From positions 992,001 through 1,056,000 of the forward strand of contig JIBW01000002.1 of assembly GCA_012970285.1 (NCBI GenBank): 64,000 nucleotides of DNA. The letters are read 5' to 3'. Position numbers and translations under genes: made by a program. Each line of letters opens with the position of its first letter. Position 1 is the first letter of the stretch. Below, piece by piece: positions 50,533 to 59,024 of this stretch. The notes under the pieces were generated by a model, which was not told where the DNA came from, searched no databases, and saw nothing but the letters and a program-made list of their open reading frames with translations. The stretch is from Bacillaceae bacterium JMAK1 (GTDB taxonomy: Bacteria; Bacillota; Bacilli; Bacillales; Marinococcaceae).

Positions 50533-50580
50533 CTTTATACATGAAAAACGTTATATAAAATTCAGTTATTTACTACAAAT

Positions 50581-50627
50581 AAAAAAACGAAGCCATTAAA
50601 CGCTGTTGCTCACTGGCCTCGTTTTTG
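50581..50627. terminator. Intrinsic terminator after the AsnO-type gene
   Basis: ACGAAGCCA (50587-50595) and TGGCCTCGT (50614-50622), one mismatch, with A- and T-runs at the ends. Confidence 0.8.
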
Positions 50628-50634
50628 TTTACTA

Positions 50635-52467
50635 CTATTTTATTTTCACATTGTACGCCTCTAACCAATAATTAAACTGCCATAAATAGGCTAACAATTG
50701 AGGACCACTCATTAATTGTCCGAAAAATGGTGTATCAATACTTTTCGCTTTTGAATCCACTAGCGTTTTGTATTGATCATAATCAATGATCTCATGAATC
50801 GGTGCATTGCGATCTGCTAACACGTCCTCTGACAGTTGAACCATCTGCTCTGTATAGTCTGGATGATGGGTTTTCGGATACGGGCTTTTTTTACGGTATA
50901 ACACGTCGTGTGGCAATACGCCTTCTAATGCTTTTCGTAATAAACCTTTCTCACGATCCTTATACCGCTTCATCTCCCACGGTACGTTCCAGACATACTC
51001 TACAAGGCGATGATCAGCAAAAGGCACACGTACTTCAAGACTCGCTGCCATACTCATGCGATCTTTACGATCCAGCAAAGTCGTCATAAACCAAATCATA
51101 TTCAGATAAAACATTTGTCTACGCTTTTGTTCTTCTGCATTTTCACCCGTTAATTCAGGCGTTTCTTTAATCGTCTCATCATAACGAAGCTTTGCATAAT
51201 CTTTTAAGGATAATTGTTTTTTCCAGTTTGCATGCAGTAAGTTTTGACGAAGATCAAGGGAAGACATCCAAGGAAAGAACGGACGATCCAGCAATTCTCT
51301 TTTATAAAACCACGGATAGCCACCGAAGATTTCATCTGCGCACTCTCCAGATAAAGCGACTGTTGCTTGTTTTTTGATCTCTTTAGAAAACCATAGTAAC
51401 GAGCTATCAATATCCGCCATACCAGGTAAGTCTCTTGCTCTTACAGCATTCTTTAACATGTCTTTTAAGGTTGTGATCTTAATGACTTTCTCGTGATGAA
51501 CCGTCCCAAATTGTTGTGTCATCAATTTGATAAATGCTTGATCATCATCAGGTTGAAAGTCATTTTTTTTGAAGTACGTTTGATTGTCTTCGTAATCAAT
51601 CGAAAACGTGTGCAGTCGTTCATCTTCGCCAAATTGTTTCGCCGCAAATGCGGTCAACGCACTGGAATCAAGACCACCAGATAAAAACGTTGCCACAGGC
51701 ACATCAGAGACGAGTTGTCGATTGACGGTGTCTTCTAATAAATCATGAATCTTAAGTGCCGTATCTTCAACATTGTCCGTATGCTCTTTGCTTTCTACTT
51801 GCCAATAGCGCCATACACGTAATCCGTTTTTATCAAAACGTAACGCGTGTGCCGGGCGCAAGTCATTCATTCCTTTAAAAACACCAAAGCCTGGTGTCCT
51901 AGAAGGAGAAAGTGTCATGACTTCTGTTAGACCTTCCTCATCAATCACTGCACTCGTATCACGATGGCTCAAAATCGCTTTTAATTCTGATCCGAAGATA
52001 AGACCATGCTCAGTCGTCGTATAAAAGAACGGCTTAACGCCTAGACGATCACGCGCAGCAAATAACGTTTCACCGTCCCAAATCACAAACGCAAAGATTC
52101 CGTTAAATCGCTCAATACAAGTTTCCCCTTCAACTAAATATGCATAAAGAAGAACTTCTGTATCGGAATGCGTTGTAAACGCAACGCCTTTAGAAAGAAG
52201 AGACTGTCGAATCTCTTCGGTGTTGTAAAGTTCACCGTTGTACACAATGGTCGCTGTTTTCTCTTTATATGTCCTCGTCATCGGTTGCCCGCCACGACTC
52301 GGATCAATTACGGCTAACCTCGTATGACCAAATGCGACCCGTTCGTCAACAAACGTCGTCTGTGCATCTGGGCCACGATGATCAAGTGAGTGGGTCATCG
52401 CTTCAATTTGATCACGTTCGCCACGTAAATCACGTTTCCAATCTAACCAGCCTGTTATGCCGCACAT
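50635..52467 (-). CDS. Glutamine-hydrolysing asparagine synthetase-like amidotransferase (AsnO type)
   Basis: A 610-residue two-domain enzyme. The start is ATG 52467 (MCGITGW) with GGGAGG upstream, so the glutaminase nucleophile is Cys2; the longer frame would hide it. The class II glutaminase domain follows (HRGPDA, YNGELYN), then the synthetase domain with the PP-loop FLSGGLDSSAL. It resembles B. subtilis AsnO in length. Position after a monooxygenase and a methyltransferase suggests it may amidate a small-molecule carboxylate instead of aspartate, which is inference. Confidence 0.85.
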   Translation of the reverse strand: MCGITGWLDWKRDLRGERDQIEAMTHSLDHRGPDAQTTFVDERVAFGHTRLAVIDPSRGGQPMTRTYKEKTATIVYNGELYNTEEIRQSLLSKGVAFTTHSDTEVLLYAYLVEGETCIERFNGIFAFVIWDGETLFAARDRLGVKPFFYTTTEHGLIFGSELKAILSHRDTSAVIDEEGLTEVMTLSPSRTPGFGVFKGMNDLRPAHALRFDKNGLRVWRYWQVESKEHTDNVEDTALKIHDLLEDTVNRQLVSDVPVATFLSGGLDSSALTAFAAKQFGEDERLHTFSIDYEDNQTYFKKNDFQPDDDQAFIKLMTQQFGTVHHEKVIKITTLKDMLKNAVRARDLPGMADIDSSLLWFSKEIKKQATVALSGECADEIFGGYPWFYKRELLDRPFFPWMSSLDLRQNLLHANWKKQLSLKDYAKLRYDETIKETPELTGENAEEQKRRQMFYLNMIWFMTTLLDRKDRMSMAASLEVRVPFADHRLVEYVWNVPWEMKRYKDREKGLLRKALEGVLPHDVLYRKKSPYPKTHHPDYTEQMVQLSEDVLADRNAPIHEIIDYDQYKTLVDSKAKSIDTPFFGQLMSGPQLLAYLWQFNYWLEAYNVKIK

Positions 52468-52538
52468 GTTCATCCTCCCTTTCAAGGAATGTGCATAATC
52501 CACTCTCTTACACTATGCATAAACAGGCGAATACGTCA

Positions 52539-53531
52539 TTATCGATCTTGTTTTACGAGGTGGAAGAAATGCCAACCTCCTTCTCGGATGAGCGGTGTTG
52601 ACGTTTTGATTTGGAACTGATGCATCTTGGCGAGTTTTTTTATTTCCTTTTCTGTTGGCAGGGGCTGCATATCTTCATGAGCGCACATAAATGAATTAAA
52701 AGCTGCCGGAAATTCTCTGCCCTTACCGTAATTAGCAAGCGGTGTAATCATCGTAAAGTGCCCATTCTTACGTAAGCTTTGATACACATAGTCAAAAATC
52801 TTTGACCGCTCACCATTTGAAAAATAATACAACGCATTGTTTAACATGACTAAATCTAACTTCTCAAAGAGATGACCTTGGCTTAAAATATCATCTTGTC
52901 TAAACGTAATTTGATTGGATTGATTGCGCTGTTGTGCTTCTTTAACGAGCTTTTCTTCTTTATCAATACCAATTAAATTTGCTTCCGGATGATCTTTTGC
53001 AATTCGCTTTAAATAGCCACCATATCCAGAACCTAAGTCGAGAATATGTTTCGCCTTCGTTTTTTTGATCACGCGATTCACTTTTGGGTATGAAACTCCC
53101 TCAATGAGTGAAGACGTTTCAGCGACCATATGACTCATATTATCTTCTTGCTCCCGTGGTTCAAGAGCAAGCTTTTCATCGTAATGAAGCAAAGTTGGGA
53201 TGTGTAAAGTCATCATTTCTTCAAGCAACACACCGACTGACTTTGGATCTTGACTCGACATTTGCTTTTGAATTGCTTTGACACTTTGTATACGCTTGCC
53301 ACGCTTTTGCTTTAAATGACCGACAGCAAGTCCTGTATCAACCCAAGCGTTTAACAGTTCTTCGTTTAAACCTTCTTGCTCGGCCAGATCGCTTGCTTTC
53401 ATTGGTTTTTTTAGCGTATCAAAAAGTCCGTAACGGTAACCGATAAAAGCGTGCCAAGTTGGCAAGAATGCTTGATTTGATTTCATCCACTTTCTAGCGT
53501 AGTTCATGCGAGATAATTCCGATAATAACAT
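52539..53531 (-). CDS. SAM-dependent methyltransferase with winged-helix N-domain (CrtF-like architecture)
   Basis: A 330-residue protein with an N-terminal helical dimerisation region (SDLAEQEGLNEELLNAWVDT) and a Rossmann methyltransferase domain: motif I ILDLGSGYGGYL, acidic end of strand 2 IGIDKE, and MLNNALYYF. The arrangement is that of O-methyltransferase_2 enzymes, a group that includes the carotenoid enzyme CrtF. The start is the ATG at 53531 with GGAGGAA eight bases before. It follows the monooxygenase by 12 nt. Acceptor unknown. Confidence 0.75.
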   Translation of the reverse strand: MLLSELSRMNYARKWMKSNQAFLPTWHAFIGYRYGLFDTLKKPMKASDLAEQEGLNEELLNAWVDTGLAVGHLKQKRGKRIQSVKAIQKQMSSQDPKSVGVLLEEMMTLHIPTLLHYDEKLALEPREQEDNMSHMVAETSSLIEGVSYPKVNRVIKKTKAKHILDLGSGYGGYLKRIAKDHPEANLIGIDKEEKLVKEAQQRNQSNQITFRQDDILSQGHLFEKLDLVMLNNALYYFSNGERSKIFDYVYQSLRKNGHFTMITPLANYGKGREFPAAFNSFMCAHEDMQPLPTEKEIKKLAKMHQFQIKTSTPLIREGGWHFFHLVKQDR

Positions 53532-53543
53532 AGTCATTTCCTC

Positions 53544-54863
53544 CTACTTGAATCTCCACGGATAGTCGTCTTGCTCGGTGTAGAAATGATGCTTTTGTTT
53601 TCGTTTCGAATACGTAGTTGATCGGCCAATTGTGGGTAAAACATCAAGATGGTTGAACCAATCGAACAAATTCGCTTTGTAATACCCTAGACCAGACACA
53701 TTTAACATTTGCTTGAAATGAAGAATTGGGCGTTCTTCCATCGCAACGAGTGCCCGCATACGAAGCTTTCTAAAAATCGGATCATGGAACGAGTACGCCA
53801 GTTGCGATCGATGACTGAGAGCAATCATGTTATCAACGCGTGGTTTGCGAACACGTTCATACCATTTTAATAATCGCTGATCTCGCCATTTTCCCTTTTC
53901 GTCCATCCAACAAAATAAATCACTGAGCACGTCTGCGTCTTGAATGGCAAGGTTCATTCCTTCTCCAGCCATTGGATGCACAGAATGTGCTGCATCTCCA
54001 AGAATGGCTTTGTTGTCAACAACGTAGCGCGGAGACTGAAATTGATACGGAATCATTAACTGCACATCTCGCCACGATGTAATTGTCGTCATCGTGTCTT
54101 TTAAGCCGGGAACATACGTCGTATGAAGGTCATAATACGAAGTAATCGGCTGTTCTTTATAATCACGATAACTTCCTGGGGGAATGCGATATACAGAACG
54201 AACATAATCATTTGGCAACGGAAACAGTCCTAAAAACGTATGTGGAGCACCAACGACAAGTCCATCGGTAAACGTCTTTGGTCTTGGGAATGAGGCCGTT
54301 AAAAAGTGGTGATCGTACTTCTTCTCATCACACGTAATTCCCATTTCTTTACGCATTTTTGAAGAGCGCCCTTCAGCGCCTACGTAATAGTAAGCTTGAA
54401 TTCGTTTTTTTTCTCCTTTTTGATCAACGATGGCAACATCATCTTCAAAACCTTTAAACTTCGCAGGTCTAATCAGTTCAACGGTTGGCAACTTCTCAAT
54501 TTTTTTGATGAGCAATTCTCGTAGCGTTTCATGAGGCAACATTCGCGCGATATTAAACTCATGATCTAGCGTTCGATAGCTAAGAACGCTTTTCGTTCGA
54601 AGATAGCCGTCATTTCCTTTCCATTTCCATTCTTCAGAACGCAATTTTTCAATTGGATATGAGGCGTCATACAACTCATCGCCAAGCCCAAGTTTACACA
54701 ACAGTTCAATGCTCTTCGGCTGCAACAATTCGCCCTTATATAGAGGGCTTTTGCTTCGATTTCGTTCAATGACGACAACCGAGATTCCACACAAGCCAAG
54801 CTTCAAAGCAAGTGTAAGTCCACCTACTCCACCGCCTGACACAAAAACTTGGGTCGTTTTCAT
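53544..54863 (-). CDS. FAD-dependent monooxygenase (UbiH/PHBH family)
   Basis: A 439-residue aromatic-hydroxylase-type flavoprotein. FAD motif VFVSGGGVGGLTLALKLG at the N-terminus and the second FAD segment ILGDAAHSVHPMAGEGMNLAIQDADVL; the DG-type middle motif is YVGAEGRSS. It heads the operon of monooxygenase, methyltransferase and AsnO-type protein. Members hydroxylate quinone, polyketide or polyene substrates. The ribosome site AGGTGAT lies six bases before ATG 54863. Confidence 0.78.
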   Translation of the reverse strand: MKTTQVFVSGGGVGGLTLALKLGLCGISVVVIERNRSKSPLYKGELLQPKSIELLCKLGLGDELYDASYPIEKLRSEEWKWKGNDGYLRTKSVLSYRTLDHEFNIARMLPHETLRELLIKKIEKLPTVELIRPAKFKGFEDDVAIVDQKGEKKRIQAYYYVGAEGRSSKMRKEMGITCDEKKYDHHFLTASFPRPKTFTDGLVVGAPHTFLGLFPLPNDYVRSVYRIPPGSYRDYKEQPITSYYDLHTTYVPGLKDTMTTITSWRDVQLMIPYQFQSPRYVVDNKAILGDAAHSVHPMAGEGMNLAIQDADVLSDLFCWMDEKGKWRDQRLLKWYERVRKPRVDNMIALSHRSQLAYSFHDPIFRKLRMRALVAMEERPILHFKQMLNVSGLGYYKANLFDWFNHLDVLPTIGRSTTYSKRKQKHHFYTEQDDYPWRFK

Positions 54864-54908
54864 CTTTTATCACCTGTTAAAAATTACCCTCAATCTCTTT
54901 ACGATAAA

Positions 54909-54938
54909 CAAAAACTCAACTGCACGTTGCAGTCGAGC
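54909..54938 (-). terminator. Second terminator-like hairpin before the monooxygenase gene
   Basis: CTCAACTGCA (54915-54924) and TGCAGTCGAG (54928-54937) pair with one mismatch, followed on the minus strand by TTTTTG. It may be a backup terminator for the phosphatase gene or a leader hairpin of the monooxygenase operon. Confidence 0.65.
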
Positions 54939-54999
54939 TAGATTGTTACTTGATATTTTCTATACAGCCCCAGGTTAAACTGCAACATACCATTATCAT

Positions 55000-55029
55000 A
55001 AAAAATGCCCAGACGAAATCGTCTGGGCA
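55000..55029 (-). terminator. Intrinsic terminator after the phosphatase gene
   Basis: TGCCCAGACGA (55006-55016) and TCGTCTGGGCA (55019-55029) with a T-run on the minus strand, just after the stop. Confidence 0.85.
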
Positions 55030-55035
55030 CATTAC

Positions 55036-55509
55036 TTATTGTTGCAAAAAGCGATTTCTAACATCTGCTAAAAGTGCATCACAGCACTCATCGATTAACT
55101 CATACACTTCTTCGAAATTGTCCGTGAAATAAGGATCCGGTACGTTTTTATCGCTTCGGTCTACTTTATAATCAAGCAACTTACTAATCTCGACTTCATG
55201 TTCAATTTTGCGAAGTTTCTTTACGTCCGCTTCGTTTTTCTCATCCATTACAATCACAAGATCATAATCGTAAAGATCTTGCTCCTTTACTTGCCTTGCA
55301 ATGAGATTTGTAGAATCAACCTCATTTTCATTTAGTATTTTCATCGTGCCTGCGTGGGCACCGTCTCCAATATGCCAATGACCCGTTCCTGCAGAGTCAA
55401 TCGTTACTTTATCACTTAAACCTGCATGCTCTACTTTCTGACGAAACACTGCTTCTGCCATCGGTGAACGGCAAATGTTCCCTAAACAAACGAATAAAAC
55501 CGATACCAT
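55036..55509 (-). CDS. Low-molecular-weight protein-tyrosine-phosphatase
   Basis: A 157-residue phosphatase with the P-loop VCLGNICRSP (Cys8 nucleophile, Arg14) and the general acid in DPYF near residue 124. No tyrosine motif (DPYY) is seen; it reads DPYF. Comparable to B. subtilis YfkJ. The ATG is 5' of a sequence GGTATC; ribosome site GAGGGGTTTC. It is followed by two tandem terminators. Substrate is unknown; these enzymes can act on phosphotyrosine or phosphoarginine. Confidence 0.9.
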   Translation of the reverse strand: MVSVLFVCLGNICRSPMAEAVFRQKVEHAGLSDKVTIDSAGTGHWHIGDGAHAGTMKILNENEVDSTNLIARQVKEQDLYDYDLVIVMDEKNEADVKKLRKIEHEVEISKLLDYKVDRSDKNVPDPYFTDNFEEVYELIDECCDALLADVRNRFLQQ

Positions 55510-55525
55510 AAAATGAAACCCCTCT

Positions 55526-55975
55526 CTACCCGTGTAAATCTAGCAATAGACCGCGAATGTAATCGACTTGTTCTAAAATATGCAGCCTACGATCTTCTTG
55601 GTGCAAGACTTCCTCTCCGAGTAATGTTACGGCATCATTAATCTGTGAGACGATCGTATACTGCTTAGAATGTCCATTGTGGATAAGTCCAAATCGCTGC
55701 TGGAGCTCATACCCATCTTGCACGACTACGCTTATGTATGATTGTACTAGTTTTTGGTAACGTTTCAATTGTTGCAACGTTTGTTGCTCATGAAGTCTAT
55801 AGCCTTGTCGTTCAATTTCTCTCAATTGTTCTTTTAACTGTTCTCTTGAATGATTGTTATGTTTTACTTCAAGCATTTGTTTAAAGTTCGATGTTCGCCC
55901 ATCTGACGCTACTTTTGCTTTTTTATTCCTCGGATAATCAATTTGTGTTTTCCGGTTTAGTTGATCGATCTCCAC
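55526..55975 (-). CDS. yaaR: YaaR-family (DUF327) protein
   Basis: A 149-residue helical protein rich in Gln, Arg and Glu, without membrane segments. The pattern around LKRYQKLVQSYISVVVQ and LLGEEVLHQEDRRLHILEQVDYIRGLLLDL is that of DUF327. Start GTG 55975 with AAAGGGAG upstream. In B. subtilis yaaR lies elsewhere, so gene order differs here. Function of the family is unknown. Confidence 0.78.
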   Translation of the reverse strand: MEIDQLNRKTQIDYPRNKKAKVASDGRTSNFKQMLEVKHNNHSREQLKEQLREIERQGYRLHEQQTLQQLKRYQKLVQSYISVVVQDGYELQQRFGLIHNGHSKQYTIVSQINDAVTLLGEEVLHQEDRRLHILEQVDYIRGLLLDLHG

Positions 55976-56035
55976 AGTTACCGCTCCCTTTACATCACAT
56001 AGTCTAACTATATCTGTTCTTTTTAAAAAATCAAC

Positions 56036-56064
56036 TTGTTGGAATACGCTGTTCGAGATACAAT
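56036..56064 (+). promoter_or_regulatory. Candidate promoter of the Prli42-like gene
   Basis: TTGTTG at 56036-56041, 17-bp spacer, TACAAT at 56059-56064. It is 37 bp before the ATG. Confidence 0.5.
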
Positions 56065-56101
56065 AGAGTTAGCGAAACTTTTTTGGTGGAGGGATCAAGT
56101 A

Positions 56102-56200
56102 ATGCCTCGCAAACGTATTTTCCAAAAGATCATTATTTATACGATGATTTTCGTTCTTGTAGTCGGAACATTCCTTGCAGGAGCAGCCTCTTTCATCTAA
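56102..56200 (+). CDS. Prli42-like stressosome-associated membrane peptide
   Basis: A 32-residue peptide, MPRKRIFQKIIIYTMIFVLV then VGTFLAGAASFI. It has a basic N-terminus and one C-terminal membrane segment, the shape and length of the Prli42/DUF4044 family of Firmicutes, known in Listeria to anchor the stressosome to the membrane. A promoter, a GGAGGG ribosome site and a strong terminator flank it. Family assignment is by pattern and size, not by search. Confidence 0.7.
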   Translation: MPRKRIFQKIIIYTMIFVLVVGTFLAGAASFI

Positions 56201-56216
56201 TGAATACGAAGTAACA

Positions 56217-56256
56217 AAAAGCGGACAGTGACCGAATCGTCACTGTCCGCTTTTTG
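56217..56256. terminator. Bidirectional terminator between the small peptide and the L,D-transpeptidase genes
   Basis: GCGGACAGTGAC (56221-56232) and GTCACTGTCCGC (56239-56250) with A- and T-runs on either side. The transpeptidase stop codon lies inside the stem. Confidence 0.85.
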
Positions 56257-56776
56257 TTGCGCTTTTACGTACAATGCCTTTTTCAGCCGCTAGCTCTAAA
56301 ACACTTTTGTCTACCTTAGAAGTAATCCAGATCTTCGTACCGAGCGGCACATCGTCATATAGTCTCTCAACTTGCTCATTGTGCATACGAATACAACCAT
56401 TTGAAACATACTGCTTAATCCGTTCAGGTTCATTTGTGCCGTGCATCCCATAAATACGTCCATCGGTCTCTAGTGCGTCAAAACCAATCCATCTCGTACC
56501 GAGTGGGTTCGTAGGATCACCACCGACAATGTCTTTTTTCCGGTAATAGGGGTTCTCTGCTTTAACGACGATCGTAAACGTTCCTTCTGGCGTTAATTCA
56601 GGTTCTTTGCCACTTGAAACGTCATACAACTCAATCAAATCACCGTGTTGAAAAAACGCCAATTCATTCGTCGCTTTGTTCATAATAATATAGGGATCTC
56701 CAAGTTCAGGTTCAATATCCATCGGCCAAAGTGGCGATTGAATGCTAAAGATCAAGAGAATCAAAGAAGTTAACAT
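56240..56776 (-). CDS. L,D-transpeptidase (YkuD family)
   Basis: A 178-residue cell-wall cross-linking enzyme with a short hydrophobic N-terminus (MLTSLILLIFSIQSP). The catalytic motif is YGMHGTNEP followed by SNGCIRM with the nucleophilic Cys, typical of YkuD domains. No LysM domain is seen, so it is a short secreted or membrane-tethered form. It is transcribed away from the Prli42-like gene and shares its terminator. Close to B. subtilis YqjB or YciB-type proteins in size; subtype uncertain. Confidence 0.88.
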   Translation of the reverse strand: MLTSLILLIFSIQSPLWPMDIEPELGDPYIIMNKATNELAFFQHGDLIELYDVSSGKEPELTPEGTFTIVVKAENPYYRKKDIVGGDPTNPLGTRWIGFDALETDGRIYGMHGTNEPERIKQYVSNGCIRMHNEQVERLYDDVPLGTKIWITSKVDKSVLELAAEKGIVRKSATKSGQ

Positions 56777-56818
56777 CGGATCACAACCTTATTTGTCATC
56801 TTCTTTACTTTTCTCTGA

Positions 56819-57811
56819 TTACTTTCGTCTATACATTCTTTTCTTAGACTTTATCATCTTTGTTCGTTGATCGTCAGGAAGAAAGCTCTGTTTGATCTCC
56901 AAATACTGCTCTAACTCATGAATGATGTAGAAAAGCCCCGCTCTCGTCACAAACTCATCATGGGTTGTCGGCAATTCATGTGAACGGAATTGCTCATTTA
57001 AATCGTCTAATTCATTCATAAACTGCTGCGCTGTATTCCCAGGATTCACGGCGGCACTTAAACGATCAAGAAAGCTTGCAAGCTTCTTACTCTCACCTGT
57101 CGGCGTAACACCCGATATAAACGGTAAAATCCGCTCTAATATGATAAATTGTTTCTCACGCATCGCAAAATAATTATAAAAGTAATCATCATGCCTTAGA
57201 AAATGATTATCAATCGTTCGCATCGCTTTTGCTTTTCCTTCTTCAATGAGTGAACTTGCTTTTGTAATTTCCTTACCATCCCAATCGTCCAAATGATCAC
57301 GTAAGTACCTCGAATACTCTTGTAATATTCGTTGGAATTGGTATTCAAGTTCAATTTGATCATCATAGATTTGATGGTCGATGCTAGGCATATACAAATT
57401 CATGACGAGGCCGACGGTAATTCCGATCAGGATGAGCGATAGTTCGTTTAGAAACAGTTCCCATGTCACCGTACCGATCGTATAAATATGTAGTAAAATG
57501 ACGATGCTCGTTACGATACCATCAATGGCTTTAATCTTTAATAGCGTCGGGATAAATAGAAGTAACAATACCGTTAATGACAGCGGATGGTAGCCAAACA
57601 GTTCGAAGATCACCATCGCGAACAATAACCCTGTTACAGAAGCTAATAACAACTTCCACGCCTTTTCTAAAGAGCCTTTTTTCGTCGCTCGAATACAAAG
57701 AACGGTAATAATCCCAGCCGCTGTAAAGAACTCTAGCCCTAACCATTGGGCGATAAAGATTGCAATCCCTGCCCCAACTGCCGTCTTAAACGTACGATAT
57801 CCAAAAAACAC
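56819..57811 (-). CDS. YqjA-like aromatic-acid-exporter-family membrane protein
   Basis: A 330-residue protein with an N-terminal membrane domain of five or six segments (DUF939/ArAE type: GYRTFKTAVGAGIAIFIAQ, FTAAGIITVL) and a C-terminal soluble helical domain (residues 160-330). The architecture matches B. subtilis YqjA. Start is the GTG at 57811 with GAGGAGGT upstream. Export function is inferred from family; cargo unknown. It lies 93 nt from tRNA-Arg. Confidence 0.82.
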   Translation of the reverse strand: MFFGYRTFKTAVGAGIAIFIAQWLGLEFFTAAGIITVLCIRATKKGSLEKAWKLLLASVTGLLFAMVIFELFGYHPLSLTVLLLLFIPTLLKIKAIDGIVTSIVILLHIYTIGTVTWELFLNELSLILIGITVGLVMNLYMPSIDHQIYDDQIELEYQFQRILQEYSRYLRDHLDDWDGKEITKASSLIEEGKAKAMRTIDNHFLRHDDYFYNYFAMREKQFIILERILPFISGVTPTGESKKLASFLDRLSAAVNPGNTAQQFMNELDDLNEQFRSHELPTTHDEFVTRAGLFYIIHELEQYLEIKQSFLPDDQRTKMIKSKKRMYRRK

Positions 57812-57861
57812 GTTCACACCTCCTCATCGCTAGCATTCCACAATTACTTTCAACTCATAAA

Positions 57862-57890
57862 TAAAAAAAACCTTTCCAACCAGGAAAGGT
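57862..57890 (-). terminator. Intrinsic terminator after tRNA-Arg
   Basis: CCTTTCC (57871-57877) and GGAAAGG (57883-57889) with an eight-T run on the minus strand. Confidence 0.85.
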
Positions 57891-57903
57891 GAACGGTTAT
57901 GTT

Positions 57904-57978
57904 TGGCGCGCCTACCAGGATTCGAACCTGGAATACGAGAACCGGAATCTCGCGTGATATCCCTTTCACCATAGGCGC
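57904..57978 (-). tRNA. tRNA-Arg (anticodon CCG)
   Basis: The minus strand folds into a cloverleaf: acceptor GCGCCTA/TAGGCGC, anticodon stem CGAGA/TCTCG with loop TTCCGGT (anticodon CCG, decoding CGG), T-arm CAGGTTCGAATCCTG, discriminator G and an encoded CCA. Length 75 nt. A terminator follows. Upstream lies the gene at 58034-58405. Confidence 0.95.
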
Positions 57979-58033
57979 ATGTTGAACAGACAACTTATAT
58001 TATATGGCAATATAAGAAAGTCTGTCAACGACA

Positions 58034-58405
58034 TTATGAATCTTTATTTGCTTCCTCACGCTCTTCAAGCATTTTGTGGAAACGTTCGTTGATGTCTTCA
58101 TCAGTGTATCCAAGCTCAACAAGGCGCTTCGTGAAGTTTTGAGCCCAAAGCTTCATACGTTCGTTCATACGCTTGTACTTTTTCACTTCAGGACCTTTAC
58201 GAATTTCTTTCGCACGGTTCGATGCGTTTGAAGCGATGCTTTCAACGATCAATAAGCCTTTCCAAAGCTTATCTTCATCGAAGTTCTGTCCTTCGGCTTG
58301 AAGATAATCGGTTACCTTCTTGTAATAAGCTTGAAATTCTTTAAAGTCAATTTCTTCTTCCATGTTTAAGTAATCTTGAACCTTTTCATACAATTCATCA
58401 ATCAT
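58034..58405 (-). CDS. Hypothetical helical protein, 123 residues
   Basis: Begins MIDELYEKVQDYLNMEEEID and is rich in Glu, Lys and Asn with no membrane segment; probably all-helical. A strong ribosome site (GAGGAG, eight bases before ATG) supports translation. Segment KGLLIVESIASNASNRAKEIRKG may be its most ordered part. I do not recognise the family. It lies between brxB and tRNA-Arg on the same strand. Confidence 0.65.
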   Translation of the reverse strand: MIDELYEKVQDYLNMEEEIDFKEFQAYYKKVTDYLQAEGQNFDEDKLWKGLLIVESIASNASNRAKEIRKGPEVKKYKRMNERMKLWAQNFTKRLVELGYTDEDINERFHKMLEEREEANKDS

Positions 58406-58442
58406 GATCTCTACTCCTCATTAAACAATGTTCATACATAGC

Positions 58443-58472
58443 GGAAGCCGCTTGTATAGGAAAGCGGCTTCC
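58443..58472 (-). other. Stem-loop without U-run after brxB
   Basis: GGAAGCCGC (58443-58451) and GCGGCTTCC (58464-58472) form a perfect 9-bp stem; no T-run follows on the minus strand. It could stabilise the end of the brxB transcript or reduce read-through. Confidence 0.45.
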
Positions 58473-58478
58473 AGAAGT

Positions 58479-58904
58479 TTATTTGCAATACTCGTCAAAT
58501 GCTTTTTCAAGCTTTTGAACGACTTCAATCGGCTCGTGGCCTTCAATCTCATGACGCTCTACCATCATTTTCACTTCGCCATCTTTAACGAGTGCAAAAG
58601 ATGGTGATGACGGACCGAATCCTTTGAAGTAAGAACGTGCGTGTTCTGTTGCTTCACGATCTTGACCTGCAAATACTGTAGCGAAGCGAGTTGGTCTCGT
58701 TTCGTAATTTCTCATGTATGCAGCTGCCGGACGAGCAATGCCTCCTGCACATCCACAAACAGAGTTTACCATTACGAGAGTTGTTCCCTCTTCTTGTAAC
58801 GTCTGGTCTACATCTTCTACAGAACGTAAATGTTCATAGCCTGCTTCAGACATTTCTTCACGTGCTGCGTTGACAACATCATTCATAAAATATTGGAATT
58901 CCAT
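58479..58904 (-). CDS. brxB: Bacilliredoxin BrxB
   Basis: A 141-residue thioredoxin-like protein that removes bacillithiol from S-bacillithiolated proteins. The active site is CGC (Cys50-Gly-Cys52 in [13 protein letters not shown]), the mark of the YphP/YqiW family. Position next to the bkd operon is that of YqiW (BrxB). Start ATG 58904 with AAGGGGG upstream; the longer frame adds ten codons. With ypdA it completes part of a bacillithiol redox pathway. Confidence 0.92.
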   Translation of the reverse strand: MEFQYFMNDVVNAAREEMSEAGYEHLRSVEDVDQTLQEEGTTLVMVNSVCGCAGGIARPAAAYMRNYETRPTRFATVFAGQDREATEHARSYFKGFGPSSPSFALVKDGEVKMMVERHEIEGHEPIEVVQKLEKAFDEYCK

Positions 58905-59024
58905 TAAGTTGTGCCCCCTTCTCCATGGTTTCAAAGCTTAAGTCCATTCAACTCAACGGGAATTGTCACCCTAGCTTTAAATTCAACTATAATTGTAACG
59001 ATTTCGAGGGAAAAACTCAAACGC

